This document shows, piece after piece, positions 10,501-18,288 of a DNA stretch of 64,000 bases. Position 1 is the stretch's first letter; each line of letters begins with the position of its first letter. Origin of the DNA: Fibrobacterota bacterium (lineage in GTDB: Bacteria; Fibrobacterota; Fibrobacteria; UBA5070); assembly GCA_016715065.1 (NCBI GenBank), contig JADKBN010000004.1:310001-374000 (forward strand), given 5' to 3'. Both the position numbers and the translations under genes were made by a program. The notes under the pieces were generated by a model. The model was not told where the DNA came from, searched no databases, and saw nothing but the letters and a program-made list of their open reading frames with translations.

Positions 10501-13425
10501 CCGGCGCGGACACGTCAATATGTGCGTCCACAGCCGGCAGGCGTGGCGCCCACCGGACCGAGTCTGGACACCGCCCGATTTTTCGATGTGGATCGTGGCT
10601 GGGTGTTGGCCAAGAAAGATCCAGCTGGCAATGTGACCCGGATGGAATATGACCGCGCGGGCCGCCCCACCAAGACGATCACACCGGATGGTGCGGTGAT
10701 GCAGTACGGTTACGTGGATCGGTTGCAGCCCACCTCCTCTTGGCTGAATGTTCCTGGATACGCCAGCAACTACCCAAACCAAAAGACCGTGGCTATTCGG
10801 GAAACGAGCCCGGTTGGAGTGACTACCGAAGCTCGGTTCGATGGCCTGGGACGAATGGTGGCGTTGCGGCGACTGTCCAAGGGTGCGTCTTTCACCACGT
10901 TGGATACCGCGCAGCAAACCACAACGCTTTTCTCCTACAACGTCTTCGACAAGCTCCAGTGGAAGCGTGATGCCGATGGTCGCGAAGAATGGCACGACTT
11001 CGATGGCACCGGGCGCGAAGTGGCCAGCCGGGTATACATCGCTCCTGCCGCGGCGAGCAACCTTTCAAAGTCCTGGGAAAACCGCTACCAGTACCTGGAT
11101 TCTGCAAGGACCTATGTGGAGATCGATCCAATTGGAACTCGCACGTGGTTTCACTGGGACGCACTGGGCCGGGATACGCTGGTGGAGCGGGATGCGGACA
11201 CGGCAGCATTTGTGATGCGCCTTGGCGGTGAGGCCACTGCGAGCACCTCGGCTCCGTTGGCTACCCAAACCCTTCGGGTGCGCAGCCGGTTTGACAACCT
11301 TGGGAACCTCATCTGGCAGCAGGACCCCAAGGGACTGGTGGAGTATCGCCGCTACGATGGTTTGGGGCGCATGACCCGAACCACCTACTCGGATGATCTT
11401 CGCCACAGTGTTGGCTACGATCTGGCAGGACGAGCATTGCGCGACACCTTGCAGATGGTGTCCAAGCCCGAATCCACAACCGTGCGGACTACCCGGTACG
11501 ACGGCCTGGACCGCCCGTTGCAGGAAAGCTTTGGTGCCGGAGCCCGAGAGAATGTTGACTACGTCTGGGATTCGCGTTCCGGAGTAACCGATGCTGGCCG
11601 TCTGCTGGGCTTGAACCTGGGAACAGGACTGGGGGTCACCTATTCATACGATGCCATGGGGCGTCGTTTGTCCCGGAACATTGCGTTCCCATCGTTGTAT
11701 TCTGTCACTCAATCCTGGAAGTACGACCTCTCTGGAATCCCGGTTCAGGCAAGCCTTCCAGGAGCGGGGCGGTTGGATTGGTCCTTGGATTCATACCATC
11801 GTCCAGCTTCGCAGGCGATTGTCCATGGGACGGATTCTGTTTCGGTGCTTTCAGGGATTCGCTACCGCCGTAACGACTTGGTCGACGGATTCCGACAAGG
11901 CAACCGGTTGAATACACGTTACAGCTACGAGGCACAGCGATCTGTATTGACCGAAGCCGTGGTGACCAAATCACCGGCGACCGATACGATGTACCTACAA
12001 CGCATGACCTGGGATGGCGCCGGAAACGTCGCGGGGATGCGCCGCAACCTGGGCGATAGCCTTGGGTTTGACGTCGACCACCAGTACCAGCTTCGGAACA
12101 TCCGCTACCCGGACGGACAAGCCCTTTCCACCAGCTACGACTGGAACGGAAACCGCACCCGGCTGGTGCATCCGATGGGTCGTGGAATGGCTGATACTTT
12201 TGGGTATGCCGCAAACCGCGTCACGGTGGGTTCAAGCGCACGCAAGGGCACGACCATCTACCGTTATGATGCACGCGGGAACCTGTCCATTGAAGCGAGC
12301 TTTGCCTGGGCATCGGACACTTCGGACATGGCCAAGGCCTGGCGGGTGGCGGAGCGACGCTGGAACAAGCGAAATGCGTTGGAGCGTGCGCGGATCATTA
12401 CGCGCCTGGAACGCACCGACACCACCTGGCTTCGGTTTGAATACGGCGAAGACGGAAACCGAATTTTGTCCCTGGTGGCCAAGGGGGATACCTCCAGTTG
12501 GACGCCTGTTCATAAGTGGGTGTACGAGGGCTCCGCGATCGCTGCGGACAGTGGCAGCGACCACGGCTGGAAATGGCACGCTTACATGGGCCAAAACCGA
12601 ATTGCCGAGGCAACGGACAGTGCCGGGAAGGCCAGCGTCCGTTACGTTCTGACCGACCACCAAGGCACGACACAGGCTCTTTTGACCGACACCGGCGCAG
12701 TGCTGGGTCGTTGGATCTGGGATCCTTGGGGCAACCTGGAAGAAAGCTGGTCGCAGCAAACCACCGATCTGCTCTACCAGGGCAAGGCTTATGAGGCGGC
12801 GCTTGGGAATTGGTATTTCAACGCCAGATTCTACGATGCGGAACGCGGAAGCTTTATCGGGAGGGATCCAAAGCTCCAATTCTGGACGCCGTACTCGTAC
12901 GGGGGGAATGGGCCGTTGGTGGGAGTGGATCCGGATGGGGAAAACTGGTATTTGTACCCAACAAAGGGTGACCCAATTTCTGGTGAGAATGGTAAAGAAC
13001 TGATTGCTGCAGTCAATGGATTGGGAAAAGATGTTAAAATTTATAAGCTAGATATTTGGGGCCACGGGAATTCTTGGTGGCAAGGGTTTGATATGTTGAA
13101 TTCAGAATCGCCTCATGGTCTATCAGGCAATGAAAGGGGGGTGACGATCGAAGCAGACAATAGAAAAACACTTGCTTCTTTAGGATATCTGCTGCAAGGA
13201 AAAATGGCAGTCATTTCGGAGATTTGGCTCCGTGGCTGCGAGGTAGCGCAAGGGGATGACAACATTGCAAGGCAAACTAGTATTGCTGTTCCTGAAGTAA
13301 AAGTGTACGGTTCTACCGTTAAGAGAAAAATGGCTTGGAGTTTCATTCGTCATCAGGCAGGTCGAGACGATTTAATGCAGGATCGCGTATATATTAGCGG
13401 AGTGCTTCAAGGGGCGAACAAGTGA
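7504..13425 (+). CDS. Rhs/YD-repeat protein with variable C-terminal tip
   Basis: A protein of 1,973 residues. I prefer GTG at 7504 because GAGGTGG lies 5 nt upstream, it overlaps the preceding stop as GTGA, and it begins a clean signal peptide (NARIFCLLIILPLVAQA). GTG at 7495 is the alternative. The middle and C-terminal thirds are full of YD repeats (YDxxGR, YDGLGR, YDWNGNRT). The Rhs core occupies nt 12650-12945: DHQGTTQALL, WDPWGN, YFNARFYDAERGSFIGRDP, then GNGPLVGVDPDGE. After this hallmark junction comes an AT-richer tip of about 158 residues. It contains GHG (His1854) and LRGCEVAQG (Cys1912), a His-Gly...Cys arrangement seen in clan CD (caspase-like/DUF4347) folds. Rhs proteins encapsulate and deliver C-terminal toxins, so the tip is probably the effector; the peptidase idea is inference. 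The small membrane gene downstream overlaps by 4 nt. Confidence 0.93.
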   Translation: MNARIFCLLIILPLVAQAGLSRHNEQGLSPTHSYKRTGDGVVSNLNGNLVQTSTPVSIPGAPLGVELSRTWNSHWREPLFALQYDMDYNAIDLSDSSRRNPVYRDRDVTESTLNIGGFATRRIHRISNPQQIPKTWGFTQAVSLSLVQAAANAAIQRAIFNQYSEFLTRHNALVEILGKDYTKSPEDQAKLDKINNETMMALQAVKIALYAVNGAGDDFRTLQSCASSAAGDRTSAKGDCGQAMFNVASNVGGQFIPYISDINMGYKLATGKADGEDVAWYIGEQLGQYVVANIVGGGLSGGVAGVALAATVQMTRLYISLVAEWEKTYDVGYVTVNPWSVGVNGYVGMLGVNHDAELNRSQSRYQRNWIHRSIEMRDSVIDTVIQNHSLSRHPMAELQLVASDGGATRFVLSDDSARTLDGRRWVSYEALSNAEMRKIYYCLPRGMEDRIDLGLDPNPAQYDPILDSSGYYLVKEPGGTQVVFGLGAANKGMIEDGGFDTYWAVPGLFRSSTADSVVVTRDGDHQIQFVRDARTGRGAVLFTDSIVSGVVSPDGKLTRQVDVIWQGLGQHEFLGYKTGRDSPVNWKTPVIQWEARRVSDQQIDTTWYNYSNGELTQVDHANGSSTVYAYEGEHYGKLDGFVLSATNFPDRTNRQFYLQRNYGYQGWEETKPAGLKTSVQTLLRQPDHVVAPDQPWRETQTTDWYFFSPIFEAKNINRKLAGFQGRTTVLRLDGSVHDTDKVLDSLEYRTTRFQLTMEYHGAGSMGQRRTQTLYDGDRQIAKIDSRGLNQLNDPKITVWNYDRNGSLVRETVCPKTMSDTLRARVARIPGMPAFQLDCPEVKTEFGVRHRDAGEFWLTTVDTTVVNDPLMGGNLRVAVVNAKPNPTFRTDSLYRLELSTSKRTWRRGSVRDDGTILANDSIMMADSTEWEDWRPSTGATPFPRPVRQRVWLDGKWQMASETRYADADNRPALISRSSRYLSADSVSVIEADLDSVYKLLPARTRQYVRPQPAGVAPTGPSLDTARFFDVDRGWVLAKKDPAGNVTRMEYDRAGRPTKTITPDGAVMQYGYVDRLQPTSSWLNVPGYASNYPNQKTVAIRETSPVGVTTEARFDGLGRMVALRRLSKGASFTTLDTAQQTTTLFSYNVFDKLQWKRDADGREEWHDFDGTGREVASRVYIAPAAASNLSKSWENRYQYLDSARTYVEIDPIGTRTWFHWDALGRDTLVERDADTAAFVMRLGGEATASTSAPLATQTLRVRSRFDNLGNLIWQQDPKGLVEYRRYDGLGRMTRTTYSDDLRHSVGYDLAGRALRDTLQMVSKPESTTVRTTRYDGLDRPLQESFGAGARENVDYVWDSRSGVTDAGRLLGLNLGTGLGVTYSYDAMGRRLSRNIAFPSLYSVTQSWKYDLSGIPVQASLPGAGRLDWSLDSYHRPASQAIVHGTDSVSVLSGIRYRRNDLVDGFRQGNRLNTRYSYEAQRSVLTEAVVTKSPATDTMYLQRMTWDGAGNVAGMRRNLGDSLGFDVDHQYQLRNIRYPDGQALSTSYDWNGNRTRLVHPMGRGMADTFGYAANRVTVGSSARKGTTIYRYDARGNLSIEASFAWASDTSDMAKAWRVAERRWNKRNALERARIITRLERTDTTWLRFEYGEDGNRILSLVAKGDTSSWTPVHKWVYEGSAIAADSGSDHGWKWHAYMGQNRIAEATDSAGKASVRYVLTDHQGTTQALLTDTGAVLGRWIWDPWGNLEESWSQQTTDLLYQGKAYEAALGNWYFNARFYDAERGSFIGRDPKLQFWTPYSYGGNGPLVGVDPDGENWYLYPTKGDPISGENGKELIAAVNGLGKDVKIYKLDIWGHGNSWWQGFDMLNSESPHGLSGNERGVTIEADNRKTLASLGYLLQGKMAVISEIWLRGCEVAQGDDNIARQTSIAVPEVKVYGSTVKRKMAWSFIRHQAGRDDLMQDRVYISGVLQGANK

Positions 13426-13682
13426 AAATTGGACTATTGGTTCTGTGGGTGGTGTTAAACGTCATCTACATTGGCTTCACAATGACGGTTTCTCGCTATG
13501 TACGGCAATGGTTTGAGATTTTCATTTACGTGCACTTTTTTGGAAGCTGCCTTATGGTTTACTTGTTCCGAATGTCATATTCAGTAAAGAGAATTTTGTG
13601 GATGATACTTCTTCCTATTGCCCTCTTTCTCGCAATAAATATCGTCCTTTGGGTAAAGGGTGCCGGACTTTGCTGCTCCTGA
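13422..13682 (+). CDS. Small three-helix membrane protein, immunity candidate
   Basis: An 86-residue protein starting at GTG, overlapping the Rhs stop as GTGA, so expression is coupled to the toxin-like gene. It is almost entirely hydrophobic, with three predicted membrane helices (about residues 4-23, 31-49 and 57-77) joined by short basic loops, and ends in CCS. No family is recognised. Genes immediately after an Rhs tip typically encode the cognate immunity protein, and its AT-rich composition matches the tip rather than the Rhs core. If so, the tip may act at or across the membrane. It could alternatively be an unrelated small membrane protein. Confidence 0.7.
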   Translation: MKIGLLVLWVVLNVIYIGFTMTVSRYVRQWFEIFIYVHFFGSCLMVYLFRMSYSVKRILWMILLPIALFLAINIVLWVKGAGLCCS

Positions 13683-13760
13683 AGCTCAGTTCGTTCCCCC
13701 AATAGCTGCTGTTGACCGTGCCGTCTCTTTGGGGCGGTACCGGTCGAACGCAACGATTGG

Positions 13761-13772
13761 GGGCTATCTTTC
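13761..13772 (+). promoter_or_regulatory. Candidate -10 box GGGCTATCTTTC
   Basis: The same 12-mer occurs at 50798-50809 ahead of an SGNH gene, and a close variant (GCTATGTTTTC) precedes the 16-24 kb paralogs. Here it lies 38 nt upstream of the lipoprotein start at 13811. Promoter function is inferred from recurrence only. Confidence 0.35.
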
Positions 13773-13810
13773 TCGCTCATCCTGGGCAAATTTCTCAAGG
13801 GAACAACATC

Positions 13811-14290
13811 ATGCGCAAATTCCTCGCTCTCTCTTCTCTATTGGTTGGGCTCGTTGCCTGCGAGGACAAGTCGTCTGGAGGTTCCACCACGGCGCCCACC
13901 GGGAATCCAGGCTCCACAATCACTGGAGCAACTCTGCAGGGGGCCTACAAGTCCGTTGAGATGGTCAAGGGAGAATACCAGACCATGATCTTTGGGCCTG
14001 ATAGTCAGGTCATCTACAAGCGTGAGATGGGGGCTTGTGTCACTGAACAGGATACAGGCACGGCCAAGCTCGTCACGGAGGAAGGAATGGTCGGCTTGGA
14101 GCTCAATCTTGTCAAAGGGGTTGGGGTAAATTTCGCATACACTGGAACGGGTTGCCCTTCCCTCGCCAAATTGACCAAGGACGAAATCACATTCTTTGGA
14201 GAGCCCATGCTGTTTCGCTGGGTTGCGCCCGGGGCATCCTTCGAGCTGCTGGTGGGTCCATCGCAGTGGTTTCGATTCAACAAGATTTGA
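13811..14290 (+). CDS. Small lipoprotein, unknown function
   Basis: 159 residues from ATG 13811, chosen because AAGGGA lies 8 nt upstream and the protein then begins with a lipoprotein signal MRKFLALSSLLVGLVAC (lipobox LVAC, Cys17). A longer frame exists upstream but would bury the signal peptide. After the Cys comes a Ser/Thr/Gly/Pro linker (residues 18-40), then a compact domain of about 115 residues with GAYKSVEMVKGEY near its start and PSQWFRFNKI at its end. This resembles small lipocalin-like or META-like lipoproteins only in general layout; no family is recognised. It follows the Rhs/immunity pair and has a candidate promoter of its own, so a link to the toxin locus is uncertain. Confidence 0.8.
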   Translation: MRKFLALSSLLVGLVACEDKSSGGSTTAPTGNPGSTITGATLQGAYKSVEMVKGEYQTMIFGPDSQVIYKREMGACVTEQDTGTAKLVTEEGMVGLELNLVKGVGVNFAYTGTGCPSLAKLTKDEITFFGEPMLFRWVAPGASFELLVGPSQWFRFNKI

Positions 14291-14375
14291 CTCAATCCTT
14301 TATCCGGAGACTGTTGACAAAAGTCTTCCATGATCTGGTGAGATGAATCACTTCCTTTTGAAAGAGGTCAATTCG

Positions 14376-15047
14376 ATGTCAAAAATTCCTGGACTCCTCA
14401 TTTCTTTTGCGATCGTTGGGGTTTTGTTTGGATGCGCAGGTGTCTCGCCTCAAGTTGCGGGTGGTTTTGATGCAAAGGGACTGAAAAAACGGAAATTAGT
14501 AGTATTCCGCAAAGCGCCGATTGTCACAGTTGCATCGGATTTCTCAACGAGTAGTCTACAGAGCTCGAATATTCGTGCAATTTTCAAGGAGAATTTTGAG
14601 GACCAGGGTGTTGATTCTCGAGGCTTTGAGAAGCGCATCGATAGCATCTTCTTTGAAGAAATTCAAGATATGTCTAGCTTTGGAAAAATCACAATCGATA
14701 CAGTCTCCCAGAATGACTCGGTAGAGTTTGTTCAGTTTCAAAATGGTGGGAAAACTCTATTTGGCCGCATTCCACAATCAATTCCAAATGATAGCGTGCT
14801 AATTCTTGGGTTAGGGCGCATTATTTACACGAAGGAAACTGATTTTGACAAGCCGGGAAAGCCGTTTTTAGTGGCTAGAATGGACTATATTATTTATGAT
14901 CCGCTTCTTCGCCAGCCAGTCGTTGGCGGCCAGGTTGAGGCCCGATCTTCCAGCCTTTTGGGGTATGCGATCTTGGAAGGCGATTGGTACGCAGACATCA
15001 AGAAATTGGCATCCCATCTTGTAGATGATTTGATTGAATTGCGCTAA
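14376..15047 (+). CDS. AT-rich lipoprotein, unknown function
   Basis: 223 residues. ATG 14376 is chosen because AAAGAGGT lies 7 nt upstream and the product begins MSKIPGLLISFAIVGVLFGC, a lipoprotein signal (lipobox LFGC). Two upstream ATGs in frame would add an unneeded leader. The mature part includes KKRKLVVFRKAP, a segment IRAIFKENFEDQG, and VLILGLGRIIYTKE, ending with a predicted helix KLASHLVDDLIEL. The layout (conserved strand, modified-target segment, C-terminal amphipathic helix) is like DUF4410/GNA1162-type periplasmic lipoproteins, but this is not certain. Base composition is clearly more AT-rich than in the housekeeping genes, like the Rhs tip, suggesting acquisition with that locus. 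Confidence 0.78.
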   Translation: MSKIPGLLISFAIVGVLFGCAGVSPQVAGGFDAKGLKKRKLVVFRKAPIVTVASDFSTSSLQSSNIRAIFKENFEDQGVDSRGFEKRIDSIFFEEIQDMSSFGKITIDTVSQNDSVEFVQFQNGGKTLFGRIPQSIPNDSVLILGLGRIIYTKETDFDKPGKPFLVARMDYIIYDPLLRQPVVGGQVEARSSSLLGYAILEGDWYADIKKLASHLVDDLIELR

Positions 15048-15594
15048 TTGGTCGAAACAAGTGAATTCCGGGACTCGTTCTCAATTTTCACTTTGCTTGC
15101 TGAGTCATTCAGCCTGTGCGGTTGCTGCATGGGAGGCGATCTGGGTAAAAGTGTGGGCTCTACGCCATTTTGAGTGGATAAGCGGGTAGTGGTCTCGATC
15201 CAAGGATCTTTCTGCGAGTCACGGAACGGAATGGCGACAGCGTGGTCATGGATCACATCTGAGCCTCTGGTCTGTCCATGAGTCTGGCGGCAGTTACTTC
15301 TTCACGTATTCAAGGCCCAGCTAAGTCTGCCTGTGATGATGTGTCCTGGAACGCCTTCGTGAGGCGTAGGATATTGCTACATCGGATCCTTGAGGATGGC
15401 CAGACCTTGCCAAGGCGTAGGCAGTACAACCATCTGACTTTGGGTATTTTTTGGGTACTCTGATCCAGCTGATTCTGCTGCCTTTTGACGCGGAAGCCTC
15501 TATTTTCCTGAGATCTAGTGTCTCAGTTTAAGTGAGGGATGGCCCACTCTCGCAATTTCGTCGATGACCACCAATGCCAACGAGGGAGGCACGG
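15048..15594 (+). other. Intergenic stretch without recognisable gene
   Basis: About 550 bases between the lipoprotein and acylphosphatase. A 61-codon frame at 15278-15463 has no ribosome-binding site and no recognisable motif. I see no RNA gene or strong inverted repeat. It may hold decayed sequence. Confidence 0.5.
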
Positions 15595-15870
15595 ATGCAG
15601 AAAAGGATCGGCTTTTCGGTGTTCGGGTTGGTCCAGGGCGTGGGGTTTCGCGCCTTCGTCTGCGACCGCGCCCGGGGCCTGCATCTGGTGGGCTGGGTGA
15701 AAAACGAGCTGGACGGCCGCGTGGAAGGCGAGGCGGAGGGCATTGAGGCCGACATCGCTCAGCTCACCCAAGCGTTGCGAAAAGGCCCCCTGATGTCCCA
15801 CGTGGACCGCTGCCTGGTGCGGGACCTCCCGGTAATGGGCGTGGAGCGAACCTTCCGCATCTCTCGCTGA
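15595..15870 (+). CDS. acyP: Acylphosphatase
   Basis: 91 residues, the usual size of the family. It hydrolyses acyl phosphates such as acetyl- or carbamoyl-phosphate in the cytosol. The active-site signature is complete: VQGVGFRAFV near the N-terminus supplies the phosphate-binding loop and catalytic Arg19, and GWVKNELDGRVEGEAEG supplies Asn37 and the second conserved strand. ATG 15595 is chosen over ATG 15574 because GAGGGAGG lies just upstream with good spacing and the protein then starts directly with the first beta-strand. It stands alone, followed by a repeat mosaic that begins a few bases after the stop. Confidence 0.93.
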   Translation: MQKRIGFSVFGLVQGVGFRAFVCDRARGLHLVGWVKNELDGRVEGEAEGIEADIAQLTQALRKGPLMSHVDRCLVRDLPVMGVERTFRISR

Positions 15871-16093
15871 CGTTGCACTAGGCACTCTTCTCGCCTGCGG
15901 CGCTTTTCCGGGTCCGCACTCGGTGTGCCTTTTTTTTGCAGGACTATGTCCTGCACCAGTTTACAGGAGGACCGTTCGAAAAACCCCCATCGGCTCTGCC
16001 GATGGGGCCCGGCGCTCCTCCTGTACCTCCTAGGGGCAAAGGACCGTATTGCCACGGCCCTTTGCAATCCCGGGCACCAAGGGGGCTTTGACT

Positions 16094-16198
16094 GGAACGG
16101 CCATGCCTGTTCGCTGGGCTGGCGGGAACAATGGGCATCGAAGCATCGAGAGATGGCATCAGGGACGCGATCGGCATTCTCATGGCTCTGGCCGTTCC
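16094..16198 (-). repeat. GGAACGGCC-bounded element, copy 1 (inverted)
   Basis: 105 bp between GGAACGGCC and GGCCGTTCC. The core CATCAGGGACGCGATCG is the reverse complement of the core of the direct copies, so this copy lies in the opposite orientation. Confidence 0.8.
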
Positions 16199-16347
16199 AA
16201 TCCACAAAGCCCCCTTGGAACCCCCGCCAATTCAGCAGCAACATGGGATGCCAGCCCCAAGCAGCCTGTAAGCCCCGACAGCTGTCGGGGCCAACAAAGT
16301 CAGCATCAGACAAAAATTGGCACGGGGGTCCGGGGGGCGCGGTTCAT

Positions 16348-16456
16348 GGAACGGCCAATGGGTATTGGCGATATCGATCGCGTCCCTGATGATTCGGCTT
16401 CGTCCGCCGACATTCTTCTCTCCCGGCGCACCTGGCGAGTTCGGCATGGCCGTTCC
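16348..16456 (+). repeat. GGAACGGCC-bounded element, copy 2
   Basis: 109 bp with GGAACGGCC / GGCCGTTCC ends, internal CCAAT-GGGT-ATTGG hairpin and core GATATCGATCGCGTCCCTGA. Facing copy 1, the two could pair into a long hairpin. Confidence 0.85.
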
Positions 16457-16589
16457 AGTTAGCGCCCCCCGGCGGCCGGATCCCAAGGGCGCCGAGGTTC
16501 GTATCCACGGGTCCCGGCGGACCCGTGGATACGGCACCGGACCCGCGTCCGGGAAAAGCCCGGCGCCAGCCGACAAAAAACCCGGCGCG

Positions 16590-16826
<237 letters not shown>

Positions 16827-16870
16827 GCGAACGAAATGTACAGACGGAATCTGGCGATGAAATGTCAGGC

Positions 16871-16878
16871 TATGTTTT
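16871..16878 (+). promoter_or_regulatory. Conserved TATGTTTT box before paralog 1
   Basis: TATGTTTT ends 5 nt before ATG 16884. It is identical in position ahead of all four paralogs. CAGACGGAATCTGG starts 29-30 nt upstream of the box, as it does before paralog 2. Possibly a -10 element of a leaderless message. Confidence 0.4.
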
Positions 16879-16883
16879 CGCGC

Positions 16884-17711
16884 ATGGACATTCCCAATAC
16901 CGAACCCGCACGCAAGCCCTTCCGTTTCCAGGCCAAGTGGATCGCCCTTTTCGTGGCGTTCGACGTCCTCGTCATGGCCATCGCGCTGTGGGTGGTGTTC
17001 GGGAGGCAGCGGGTGGACGACCATCTGGTGTACCTGGGCGAAGATGAATTGCGCCTGGGATCGGATGTGATTTGCCCGGTGATCGTCAATTCCCGCGACC
17101 GGTTTCCAGATTTCCCCGATACCGTCTGGTCCGGATTTCAGATCGTGCCGTTGAAAATCCGTTTGAGCGAACGCGAGGACGTCAAGACCGGTACGTTCCG
17201 ATTGGGCGCAATTTCTTCCATGCCTTTCGAGGTATTCGAGACCATCCTGAGGACCGTACGAGGCGCAGGCGTGGCGCACTTGGAGCTGGTGGATTCCTTG
17301 GGCTCTGTGCCAATCGCATTGCGCGATGCCTCGCAGATCTGCTCCCAAGCGGGGATGGTCGTGGACTGCACTCCGTTGGAGGATTTCGGGAAAGAAAGCC
17401 CCTCCTCTTGGTTCGTGGAGCGATCTGGCACGCTTTGGTTTCACGCCTCGGGCCAGGGGCGATCGATCGCACGTTCCGTTCCGATGCCACGGGGTGACGT
17501 CGATCCTGAGGCGGTCTCGCTTGTGCGGGATTCCGTGCGCAGTTGGATCCGCTTGCCATCGCCTGGCGATACGCTCGGTTCCGTCGGCATTCTCTTTTCA
17601 CCCAGGGACTCGTTCCAAAAGGTGATGGAACTCGCAAGGCTCGTCAGTGAGGCTAGTGGAAAACAGCCATGGATTGGAAAGCAGCCACAGGAGATAGATC
17701 CGTTTTTGTAA
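16884..17711 (+). CDS. ExbD/TolR-like single-pass membrane protein, paralog 1 (short form)
   Basis: 275 residues from ATG 16884; an in-frame ATG 12 nt earlier is possible, but only the second ATG is aligned in all four paralogs. Layout: short basic N-terminus (KPFRFQAKW), one membrane helix (about 17-39, FVAFDVLVMAIALWVVF, with an Asp inside), then a periplasmic domain. That domain has DHLVYLGEDELRLGSDVICP, VKTGTFRLGAISSMPFEVFETILRTVRGAGVAHLELVD, which resembles the beta-alpha-beta domain of ExbD/TolR (small residue-rich strand, helix, 'aGv' strand). Four Cys remain in the periplasmic part. It lacks the C-terminal domain of the long paralogs and ends 60-70 residues after the conserved DSVGILF segment. 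No ExbB/TolQ partner is in the window. The ExbD relationship is an inference. Confidence 0.8.
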   Translation: MDIPNTEPARKPFRFQAKWIALFVAFDVLVMAIALWVVFGRQRVDDHLVYLGEDELRLGSDVICPVIVNSRDRFPDFPDTVWSGFQIVPLKIRLSEREDVKTGTFRLGAISSMPFEVFETILRTVRGAGVAHLELVDSLGSVPIALRDASQICSQAGMVVDCTPLEDFGKESPSSWFVERSGTLWFHASGQGRSIARSVPMPRGDVDPEAVSLVRDSVRSWIRLPSPGDTLGSVGILFSPRDSFQKVMELARLVSEASGKQPWIGKQPQEIDPFL

Positions 17712-18288
17712 GGCTTCCTCGGCATCGCTAGCCGCGACGAATCAACGCGACGCGACTCGACAATGCGTAGTCGTTGAGAACAGCCAATCCCCCATGGAAC
17801 CCCTGCCAATTCTGCAGCGGCATGGGATGCCATCTCCGCCACCATTGGCAATGCGAAGGGCGAAGCCCGAGCGAGCCGCCCATCCACGGACCCAGCACTC
17901 TAGACAGAATCCGGCAAACAAGCAAGGCTGGCACGGGGGTCCGGGGGGCGCGGTTCATGGAACGGCCAATTGGTATTGGCGATATCGATCGCGTCCCTGA
18001 TGATCTTGCCACGTCTACGGACGATCATCCCACCCTGCGCACATGGCGAGTTCGGCATGGCCGTTCCAGTTAGCGCCCCCCGGCGGCCGGATCCCAAAGG
18101 GCCGCCGGAGGCCCTTTGGCCGGGGTCACGGGTCCCGGCGGACCCGTGGATACGGCACCGGACCCGCGTCCGGTCCAGCACGGCGGAAGCCGTGAATACG
18201 GCACCCGGGCCGCCCCGGGAAAAGCCGCGGCGCAGCCGAACGAAGCCCCGGCGCAAAGCCGGAAGAACGCCCGGCGCAGCCGAAATAC
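17712..18288. repeat. Intergenic repeat mosaic 2
   Basis: Fills the gap between paralog 1 and the convergent hydrolase gene. It has a degenerate left part (CATGGAACCCCTGCC...), one 109-bp element, then the hairpin CCAAAGGGCC-GCCGGA-GGCCCTTTGG (18094-18119), GGGTCC/GGACCC, CCCGGGCCGCCCCGGG, and an array of CGGCGCAGCCG and CCGGCGCAAAGCCGG units that reaches the hydrolase stop codon, where it may act in transcription termination. Confidence 0.85.
17959..18067 (+). repeat. GGAACGGCC-bounded element, copy 3
   Basis: 109 bp, with intact GGAACGGCC / GGCCGTTCC ends and core GATATCGATCGCGTCCCTGA. No inverted partner lies upstream in this gap. Confidence 0.85.

Noticed and set aside
15278..15463. 61-codon frame in the gap before acyP
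   Set aside because: No ribosome-binding site, no motif, and no supporting neighbour; too weak to list as a gene.
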